This document shows positions 1-5,757 of a stretch of DNA of 5,757 nucleotides, piece after piece. Made by a program: the position numbers and the translations under genes. Within the stretch, counting starts at the first letter, position 1. Each line of letters begins with the position of its first letter. This DNA is from Acidobacteriota bacterium (GTDB taxonomy: Bacteria; Acidobacteriota; Thermoanaerobaculia; Gp7-AA8): NCBI GenBank assembly GCA_003222375.1, contig QHVX01000165.1, forward strand, positions 1 to 5,757. Direction: 5' to 3'. The notes under the pieces were generated by a model. That model saw only the letters and a list, made by a program, of their open reading frames with translations, had not been told where the DNA came from and ran no database searches.

Positions 1-910
<910 letters not shown>

Positions 911-911
<1 letters not shown>

Positions 912-1669
912 TGTTGGATGTCAAAAACCTCCACGCAGGAATCGACGGCAAAGAAATACTCCACGGCCTCGATCTTCACGTCGGGACCGGCGAAGTGCAC
1001 GCGATCATGGGGCCGAATGGCTCCGGGAAGTCGACGCTCGCGAATGTCCTGGCGGGCCGGCCGCGCTTCGAAGTGACCGCAGGCACGGTCACCTTCGAAG
1101 GGAAAGATCTCCTTTCGATGGCGCCGGAGGACCGTGCGCGCGAGGGGTTGTTCCTCGCGATGCAGTATCCGGTCGAGATCCCGGGTGTCAACAACATCTA
1201 CTTCCTGAAAGCGGCGCTCAATGCGATCCGCAAGAATCGTGGCGAGGAAGAGCTCGACGCGATGGAGTTTCTGCAGCTCGCGCGCGAGAAGATGAAGCTC
1301 GTCGATCTCGATGAGTCGTTCATGAATCGCGGCGTCAACGAAGGATTCTCCGGCGGCGAGAAGAAGCGAAACGAGATCTTTCAGATGGCAGTGCTCGACC
1401 CAAAGCTGGCGGTTCTGGATGAAACCGACTCTGGCCTCGACATCGACGCGCTGAAAATCGTCGCGAACGGCGTCAACACGCTGCGCAGCGAAAAGCACTC
1501 GGTGCTGGTGATCACGCACTATCAACGGCTGCTGAAGTATCTCGTTCCGGATTACGTCCATGTTCTCGCGGATGGCCGGATCGTGAAATCGGGCGGCAAA
1601 GAGCTGGCCGAGGAGCTCGAGCGAAGAGGCTACGAGTGGATCGAGCAAGAGGTCGCGGCAGCGCGATGA
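911..1669 (+). CDS. sufC: SufC, ABC-type ATPase of the SufBC2D complex
   Basis: The 252-residue protein (E. coli SufC is 248) is a soluble ABC ATPase with no membrane segment. It binds SufB and SufD, and its ATP-driven dimerisation reshapes the scaffold. The elements appear in order: Walker A GPNGSGKST (34-42), Q-loop Q85 in MQYPVEIPG, ABC signature FSGGEKKRNEI (146-156), Walker B with D-loop LAVLDETDSGLDID (166-179), and H-loop H203 in VITHYQR. K152 and E171, which form the resting-state salt bridge described for E. coli SufC, are both present with identical numbering, as is H203. This argues for SufC and against a generic transporter ATPase. The start at 911 follows a good ribosome binding site and overlaps the sufB stop by one base. 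The stop overlaps sufD by four bases (ATGA), so coupled translation is likely. Confidence 0.97.
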
Positions 1670-2907
1670 CGACCGCGGTGCAAAGCGATCTGCGGGAACA
1701 GGCCGCGCAGCGTTTCGCGCAGCTCGGCTGGCCGACGCCGGAGCTGGAAGAGTGGAAATTCACGAACCTCGCGCCGATCGAGCGCATCGAGTGGCGCGCT
1801 GACGACGGCGCCGCTCGCGCTTCCCAGAAAACCGGTGTCGTCTCGCTGCGCGGTCAGGCATTGGCGGAACTGGTCTTCAGCAACGGACGCTTCGTCGATG
1901 CTGCTGGAGCCGCGCCGGGATTGGAGATCCTGCCGATTTCGCAGGCTGCATCGCATCCGATGTTCGACCGGCATTACGCGCGCTACGCCGACTACCAGCG
2001 TCACGCACTGACGGCGCTCAACACCGCCAATGCGCAGGACGGCGCTTTCATCGTCGTTCGCGATGGCGCGACGCTCGATGGATTCATTCACCTGCTGTTC
2101 ATCGGAGCGGGCGATGCGATCTGGTCGCATCCGCGGAATCTGATCGTGGTCGGCCGTGGCGCGCAGGTGGCAGTGGTCGAGACTTTTTACGGCGATGGAA
2201 ACTACTTCACGAACGCCGTGACGGAGATCGTCGCGGGCGAGTCGTCGGTCGTCGATCACTACCGCATCGAGCGCGAATCGATCGACGCGTTCCACGTCGG
2301 GACCGTCCAGATTCATCAGGAGCGCGCCAGCCACGTGACATCGCGACACATCGCGCTGGGTGGTGGCCTGGTCCGAAATGAAGTGAACGTTGCGCTGGCG
2401 GGTGAGGGCGCGAACCTGACACTCGACGGTCTGTTCGTTCTGGCAGATAGTCAACATATTGACAATCACACCGTGATCGACCACGTCAAGCCGCATTGCG
2501 ACAGTCTCGAGCTGTACAAAGGCATCCTCGACGACAAATCGCGCGGCATCTTCGACGGCTTGATCATCGTCCGTCCCGACGCGCAGAAGACGAATTCGCG
2601 TCAGGTGAATCGCAATCTGCTGTTGTCGGAAACCGCCATCATCGATTCGAAGCCGACGCTCGAGATCCAGAACGACGACGTGAAATGCAGCCACGGCTCG
2701 ACGATCGGACAGCTCGACGAAGAAGCGATGTTCTACCTTCGCGCGCGCGGAATCAGCGAGTCGGAAGCTCGGAGTCTTCTGATTTACGCGTTCGCGAGCG
2801 AGATCGTCGATCGTATGAAGATCGATGCCGTCAAGGAAAACATCCGCGCCGCGATGTTCCGTCGTATTCCGAAAGGGCTGCCGGAGAGAAGGAGCGCAAC
2901 GCGATGA
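1666..2907 (+). CDS. sufD: SufD, SufB paralogue and partner in the SufBC2D scaffold
   Basis: The 413-residue protein is close to E. coli SufD (423). SufD pairs with SufB, and the SufB-SufD interface is where the nascent cluster and iron are thought to be held. The N-terminal helical part holds the family motif ELEEWKFTNLAPI (25-37). The middle is the beta-helix domain (for example SHVTSRHIALGG and DNHTVIDHVKPHC). The C-terminal part holds FDGLIIVRPDAQKT, NRNLLLSETA and KCSHGSTIGQLDEEAMFYLRARGIS. C341 and H343 in KCSHG match E. coli SufD C358 and H360, the histidine being needed for iron acquisition. The start at 1666 was chosen over the in-frame ATG at 1636 because it gives the ATGA overlap with sufC and the usual SufD N-terminus; upstream residues would be the low-complexity DRARGRGSA. 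Its stop overlaps sufS by four bases. Confidence 0.96.
   Translation: MTTAVQSDLREQAAQRFAQLGWPTPELEEWKFTNLAPIERIEWRADDGAARASQKTGVVSLRGQALAELVFSNGRFVDAAGAAPGLEILPISQAASHPMFDRHYARYADYQRHALTALNTANAQDGAFIVVRDGATLDGFIHLLFIGAGDAIWSHPRNLIVVGRGAQVAVVETFYGDGNYFTNAVTEIVAGESSVVDHYRIERESIDAFHVGTVQIHQERASHVTSRHIALGGGLVRNEVNVALAGEGANLTLDGLFVLADSQHIDNHTVIDHVKPHCDSLELYKGILDDKSRGIFDGLIIVRPDAQKTNSRQVNRNLLLSETAIIDSKPTLEIQNDDVKCSHGSTIGQLDEEAMFYLRARGISESEARSLLIYAFASEIVDRMKIDAVKENIRAAMFRRIPKGLPERRSATR
2887..2894 (+). promoter_or_regulatory. Shine-Dalgarno sequence of sufS
   Basis: AGAAGGAG near the 3' end of sufD lies nine bases before the ATG at 2904. It is the strongest-looking ribosome binding site in the suf block. 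It supports the 2904 start for sufS rather than the in-frame ATG at 2496, inside sufD, whose translation is arginine-rich and unlike any desulfurase. Confidence 0.6.
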
Positions 2908-4154
2908 CGGCCGTCCTTCCCGAGCGGCGCACCGAGTACGACGTCGAGCGCATCCGGCGCGATTTCCCGATTCTGCATCGCACAATTCGCGGAAAGCCGC
3001 TCGTCTATCTCGACAATGCCGCCACGACGCAAAAGCCGCAGGCCGTCATCGACCGTCTGGTCCGCTACTACTCCGAGGAGAACTCGAATGTGCACCGCGG
3101 AGTGCACTATCTGAGCGAAGTCGCGACAGCGGCCTACGAATCCGCGCGCACCACTGTGAAGAAATTCGTCAACGCGCGTGACGAGAAAGAGATCGTCTTC
3201 ACGCGCGGGACGACCGAGGGGATCAATCTGGTGATGAGCTCGTGGGGCAGGCGCAACGTCGCCGCCGGCGACGAAATCCTCATCACGGCGATCGAGCATC
3301 ACTCGAACATCGTGCCGTGGCAGCTCCTGTGCGAAGAGAAGAACGCCAAGCTCCGCATCGCGCCGGTGAACGATGCCGGCGACGTGATCGTCGACGAATT
3401 CGCGAAGCTGCTCACCAGGCGCACCAAGATCGTCGCCTTCGGCCACGCTTCCAACGCCCTCGGCACCATCAATCCGGTCAAGAAGATGATCGCGATGGCG
3501 CACGCGAACGGCTCGGTCGTTTTGGTCGACGGCGCGCAGGGTGTGCCGCATCTCGATGTCGACGTTCAGGATCTCGACTGCGACTTTTACGCGTTCTCGG
3601 GACACAAGGTCTACGGTCCGACCGGCATCGGTGTGCTGTATGGCAAGCAGGCGCTGCTCGAGGCGATGCCGCCTTACCAGGGCGGCGGCGACATGATCCT
3701 GTCGGTCAGCTTCGAGAAGACGACGTACAACGCGCTGCCGTACAAATTCGAAGCAGGCACGCCTGACATCAGCGGCGTCATCGGACTGGCGGCTGCACTC
3801 GACTACGTCGGGTCGATCGGGCTTCGAAAGATCGCGGCTCATGAGCACGACCTTCTGCTATACGCGACAGCACGACTGAAAGAGATCCCCGGCCTTCGCA
3901 TCATCGGCACTGCGGCCGAAAAAGCGAGCGTGATTTCGTTCACGCTGGAAGGCGTGCATCCTCACGACATCGGCACGATCCTCGATCAGGAGGGCATCGC
4001 TGTGCGGACCGGTCACCATTGCGCGCAGCCTCTGATGATGCGATTCAACGTTCCAGCGACTGGACGTGCGTCGTTTGGCCTGTACAACACTCGCGAAGAG
4101 GCGGACGCACTCATTGCAGGATTGACCAAAGTGATCGAGATTTTCCACGGATGA
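2904..4154 (+). CDS. sufS: SufS, type II (SufU-dependent) cysteine desulfurase
   Basis: The 416-residue, PLP-dependent cytosolic enzyme converts L-cysteine to alanine and leaves a persulfide on its active-site cysteine. Fold-type I features are clear: YLDNAATTQKPQAV near the N-terminus, H132 in IEHHSNIVPW over the cofactor, D209 in VDGAQGVPH, the PLP Schiff-base lysine K235 in SGHKVYGPTG, and catalytic C373 in the type II loop RTGHHCAQP. These keep the E. coli SufS spacing (H123, D200, K226, C364) with a constant offset of nine. H354 in HPHD sits 19 residues before C373, as H342 does in Bacillus subtilis SufS, where it takes over a zinc ligand of SufU. E. coli, which uses SufE, has tyrosine there as I recall. 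This fits the sufU gene next door. Start at ATGA overlap with sufD; the stop overlaps sufU in the same way. Confidence 0.97.
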   Translation: MTAVLPERRTEYDVERIRRDFPILHRTIRGKPLVYLDNAATTQKPQAVIDRLVRYYSEENSNVHRGVHYLSEVATAAYESARTTVKKFVNARDEKEIVFTRGTTEGINLVMSSWGRRNVAAGDEILITAIEHHSNIVPWQLLCEEKNAKLRIAPVNDAGDVIVDEFAKLLTRRTKIVAFGHASNALGTINPVKKMIAMAHANGSVVLVDGAQGVPHLDVDVQDLDCDFYAFSGHKVYGPTGIGVLYGKQALLEAMPPYQGGGDMILSVSFEKTTYNALPYKFEAGTPDISGVIGLAAALDYVGSIGLRKIAAHEHDLLLYATARLKEIPGLRIIGTAAEKASVISFTLEGVHPHDIGTILDQEGIAVRTGHHCAQPLMMRFNVPATGRASFGLYNTREEADALIAGLTKVIEIFHG

Positions 4155-4603
4155 GCAGCGATCTTCGCGAGCTGTACCAGCAGGTGATCCTCGATCACAA
4201 TCGGAGCCCAAGAAACTTCAAAGAACTGCCGAACGCCACGAAAAGAGTCGAGGGATACAATCCACTTTGCGGGGACCACTACACAGTGTTTGTCGAGCTG
4301 GACGGCGACGTCATCAAAGACATCAGCTTCACCGGCAATGGCTGCGCGATATCGAAATCGTCAGCGTCGGTCATGACGAGCAGCGTCAAGGGGAAGCGCA
4401 CGGATGACGCCGAGAAAATGTTCGAGACCTTTCACAAACTCGTGTTGGGGGAGCCCGCCGGGCTCAGCGAGGCAGAATTGGGCCGTCTGGCTGCGTTCTC
4501 AGGGGTGTCAGAGTTCCCGGCGCGCGTAAAATGCGCCACGCTCGCATGGCATACGTTGCATAGCGCATTGCAAGGCGAGCAGGAGGTCGTGACGACCGAA
4601 TGA
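4151..4603 (+). CDS. sufU: SufU, zinc-dependent sulfur acceptor for SufS
   Basis: The 150-residue protein is the usual size for SufU. It takes persulfide sulfur from SufS and passes it to the SufBCD scaffold. Its zinc ligands are all present: C40 and D42 (NPLCGD), C65 (GNGCAIS) and C128 (RVKCATLAWHTL). The stretch between C65 and C128 carries the roughly 20-residue SufU insertion (around GLSEAELGRLAAFSGVSEFPAR), which IscU scaffolds lack. IscU's lysine before its last cysteine region and its LPPVK chaperone motif are also not seen. The N-terminus LRELYQQVILDHNRSPRNF is typical. The start overlaps the sufS stop by four bases and has only a weak ribosome binding site, so translation probably depends on sufS. 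In-frame ATGs further upstream lie in sufS. It is the last tightly coupled gene before the 106-base gap. Confidence 0.95.
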   Translation: MSSDLRELYQQVILDHNRSPRNFKELPNATKRVEGYNPLCGDHYTVFVELDGDVIKDISFTGNGCAISKSSASVMTSSVKGKRTDDAEKMFETFHKLVLGEPAGLSEAELGRLAAFSGVSEFPARVKCATLAWHTLHSALQGEQEVVTTE

Positions 4604-4610
4604 AACCGCA

Positions 4611-4698
4611 CGTCATCCTGAGCGAAGCGAAGGATCTCAAGATGCCGATGCATCACGCGGCCGGAGATCCTTCGCCGTCTTCGCGGCTCAGGATGACG
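4611..4698. repeat. Long imperfect inverted repeat between sufU and sufT (dispersed intergenic palindrome type)
   Basis: Two arms can form a hairpin. The outer stem is 13 paired bases (4611-4623 with 4686-4698) and the inner stem 11 perfect pairs (4628-4638 with 4664-4674). Between them lie 4 bases on the left and 11 on the right, where GAAG can still pair with CTTC. The apical loop is 25 bases (4639-4663) and holds the small palindrome GATGCATC (4647-4654). The left arm core GTCATCCTGAGCGAAGCG is one I recognise as a high-copy intergenic element of several environmental bacteria, often mis-annotated as small proteins containing LRFAQDD; the minus-strand translation here reads EILRFAQDD. There is no T-tract, so it is not a classical terminator. 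No coding gene is seen in this gap. It could be a REP/MITE-like element; copy number cannot be judged from the window. Confidence 0.85.
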
Positions 4699-4703
4699 GG
4701 AGG
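4698..4703 (+). promoter_or_regulatory. Shine-Dalgarno sequence of sufT
   Basis: GGGAGG lies six bases before the ATG at 4710. Its first G is also the last base of the repeat's outer stem, so ribosome binding and hairpin folding meet at this point. The spacing favours the start at 4710 over the second in-frame ATG at 4716. Confidence 0.65.
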
Positions 4704-4709
4704 TACCCA

Positions 4710-5264
4710 ATGAACATGCGCGAAGAAGTCACGTTCAGCCGCAACGCAGATGCGGTCATGATTCCGAGCGGCGAGCGCGTGCTCGTTCCCAACGGTTCGC
4801 GGGCCACGATCACCCAATCCCTGGGCGGCTCCTACACGTTGATCACCGATCGCGGCCTGATGATCCGCGTTTCCGGTCGCGAAGTCGAAGCGATCGGCAA
4901 GACAGCCCAGAATGTTCCGGAGGCTGCCGCCGGCGAAGAAGTCACAGTCGAGAAGCTCGAGCAGATGGTGTGGGATCAGTTGAAGACGTGTTTCGATCCC
5001 GAGATCCCCGTCAACATCGTCGACCTCGGCCTTGTTTATCTGTGCGAGCTGCAAGACACCGATGGCGGCAAGAACGTGAAAATCAAGATGACGTTGACTG
5101 CGCCCGGCTGCGGCATGGGGCCGGTGCTGGCGCACGACGTCAAGCAGAAAGTCGAATCGCTTCCCGGCGTGAAGACCGCCGATGTCGAGGTCGTGTTCGA
5201 TCCCGTTTGGGATCGCAGCATGATGTCCGATGCCGCGAAGCTGCAGCTCGGCATGATGTGGTAG
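4710..5264 (+). CDS. sufT: SufT, long-form DUF59/MIP18-family Fe-S maturation protein
   Basis: The 184-residue protein has two parts. The N-terminal extension (about 1-75) has RNADAVMIPSGERVLVP and ITQSLGGSYTL, typical of the long SufT form. The C-terminal MIP18/DUF59 domain (about 82-175) has DPEIPVNIVDLGLVY (from D96), TLTAPGCGMG with the conserved cysteine C134, and VVFDPVWDRSMMSDAAKLQLG. In Staphylococcus aureus SufT is an accessory factor needed for Fe-S protein maturation when demand is high; the eukaryotic relative MIP18 (CIAO2) delivers clusters. A similar cytosolic delivery role is inferred from the family and the operon. It has its own strong ribosome binding site, unlike sufU. The next gene probably begins within its last codons. 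Several SufT proteins are about ten residues shorter, so a start at 4716 cannot be fully excluded. Confidence 0.92.
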   Translation: MNMREEVTFSRNADAVMIPSGERVLVPNGSRATITQSLGGSYTLITDRGLMIRVSGREVEAIGKTAQNVPEAAAGEEVTVEKLEQMVWDQLKTCFDPEIPVNIVDLGLVYLCELQDTDGGKNVKIKMTLTAPGCGMGPVLAHDVKQKVESLPGVKTADVEVVFDPVWDRSMMSDAAKLQLGMMW

Positions 5265-5665
5265 CCCGCTCGTTCTTCGTTCTGTTGTTCGCTTGCGCTT
5301 CGGTTGCTCCTGATTCGGCCGAAGCAATCCTCCGGAAGTACGACGACGCCTGGATGCGCAAGGACCTCGCCGCCTTCGACGCTCTCCTGTCCCCGAATTA
5401 CGTTTACTTCACTTCAACGGGCGGCGTCATGGATCGAAAAGCAATGCTGACGATGCTCGCCTCGCCCGATTACAAGATCGATTCTGGCTCTCGCGAGGAA
5501 GTGCGCGCGTTTGTGACGGGAGAGACGGCAGTCCTCGGCACGCATTGGATTGGCCGAGGAAGCTACCAGGGCAAACCATTCGCTGACGACCAGCGCTGCA
5601 GCGTCGTCATCTCCCTTGGATTCAAGCCTGAGGTTCTGTCGGAGCACTGCACCAACGTGCAGTGA
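5258..5665 (+). CDS. Small exported or lipid-anchored NTF2/DUF4440 (SnoaL)-like protein, function unknown
   Basis: From a GTG at 5258 the frame gives 135 residues. The first 23 look like a short signal: an arginine at position 4, a hydrophobic stretch SFFVLLFA, then C13. LFAC is a loose lipobox with phenylalanine where a small residue is usual, so lipid anchoring is possible but not certain. The rest resembles DUF4440/SnoaL-like NTF2 folds: AILRKYDDAWMRKDLAAFDALL, PNYVYFTSTGGVMDRKAML, a middle stretch with VRAFVTGETAVLGTHW, and the closing GRGSYQGKPFADDQRCSVV. Such domains are small cone-shaped barrels with many roles (binding, isomerase, immunity), so no function is assigned. The start is uncertain: the only late ATG (5354) would cut off the first helix of the domain, and no strong ribosome binding site is seen. 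TTG 5285 is another option. It overlaps sufT by seven bases and may be co-transcribed. Confidence 0.68.
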   Translation: MVARSFFVLLFACASVAPDSAEAILRKYDDAWMRKDLAAFDALLSPNYVYFTSTGGVMDRKAMLTMLASPDYKIDSGSREEVRAFVTGETAVLGTHWIGRGSYQGKPFADDQRCSVVISLGFKPEVLSEHCTNVQ

Positions 5666-5696
5666 TGTCGGTTAGAATTTCGCCGAGTCCCCCAAC

Positions 5697-5757
5697 ATGC
5701 CGTATTGCGCTTACTGCGGGAATCCCGTCGATGCGGTCTCGTTCGCGCCGTGCACTG
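5697..5757 (+). CDS. N-terminus of a zinc-ribbon protein (3' end cut off by the window)
   Basis: Only 20 codons are visible, beginning MPYCAYCGNPVDAVSFAPCT. Two cysteines in a CxxC arrangement at positions 4 and 7, followed by a third at 19, look like the start of a zinc-ribbon domain of the kind often placed at the N-terminus of bacterial membrane or regulatory proteins. The fourth ligand would be beyond the edge. There are 31 bases between the previous stop and this ATG, with only a weak GAG upstream as a ribosome binding site. A membrane or transport role is not visible here. Confidence 0.6.
   Translation, partial: MPYCAYCGNPVDAVSFAPCT

Noticed and set aside
2450..2463. Small inverted repeat GTCAA-CATA-TTGAC that looks like an operator
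   Set aside because: It lies inside sufD and encodes the family-conserved stretch DSQHIDNHT, so five-base arms are most simply chance.
1630..2985. A 451-codon open frame on the minus strand, opposite sufD
   Set aside because: It lies entirely against a convincing sufD. Its translation is rich in R, H, D and V with no recognisable domain, as expected of an antisense shadow in GC-rich, codon-biased DNA.
2784..3848. A 354-codon minus-strand open frame opposite sufS
   Set aside because: Same reasoning: it is a shadow of sufS with biased composition and no family features.
4611..4698. Rho-independent terminator after sufU
   Set aside because: The hairpin is far longer than usual and is followed by GGAGGTACCC rather than a run of T.
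4432..4710. A minus-strand small protein containing EILRFAQDD
   Set aside because: This phrase is the usual spurious translation of the intergenic palindrome, not a gene.
4653..5327. A 224-codon minus-strand open frame opposite sufT and running into the repeat
   Set aside because: Its last codons read through the dispersed repeat (VILSREDGEGSP), and the rest is the antisense of sufT.
5673..5678. Possible -10 box TAGAAT ahead of the zinc-ribbon gene
   Set aside because: No acceptable -35 hexamer is found 16-18 bases upstream, and it is only about 19 bases from the ATG; a single six-base match is too little to call a promoter.

Overview
The window is almost entirely one iron-sulfur cluster assembly (SUF) operon, read left to right on the + strand. 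It comes from a GC-rich bacterium (about 60% GC by eye, strong preference for G or C at third codon positions). The order sufB-sufC-sufD-sufS-sufU-sufT, with SufU rather than SufE as sulfur acceptor, rules out an Escherichia-type suf operon. The intergenic palindrome between sufU and sufT has the 'GTCATCCTGAGCGAAGCGAAGGATCT' form that I associate with soil/environmental phyla such as Acidobacteriota. That phylum assignment is inference and weak.

Layout: 1-911 is the C-terminal two thirds of sufB, cut by the window edge. 911-1669 is sufC (ATPase), 1666-2907 sufD (scaffold partner), 2904-4154 sufS (type II cysteine desulfurase) and 4151-4603 sufU (zinc-dependent sulfur acceptor). Every junction from sufB to sufU overlaps by 1 or 4 bases, which suggests tight translational coupling. 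The chain is broken at 4604-4709 by a gap filled by a long imperfect inverted repeat. Its right arm ends at the Shine-Dalgarno sequence of sufT (4710-5264). A small exported or lipid-anchored NTF2/DUF4440-like protein overlaps the end of sufT (about 5258-5665), and the first 20 codons of a zinc-ribbon protein run off the right edge (5697 onward).

How the genes work together, from family knowledge: SufS takes sulfur from cysteine. SufU accepts the persulfide by a zinc-ligand swap with SufS; the SufS histidine used for that swap is present here (H354). The SufBC2D complex builds the cluster with ATP hydrolysis by SufC, and SufT (MIP18/DUF59 family) helps cluster maturation or delivery. Catalytic and ligand residues are intact in all the readable proteins.

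The best candidate anomaly is in sufB. Against the conserved family sequence it lacks eight consecutive residues (E. coli 341-348, GEFYSVAL) in the middle of the beta-helix core, as a clean in-frame gap at 467/468. I see no wholly new system, no RNA genes, no CRISPR array and no transposase in the window.
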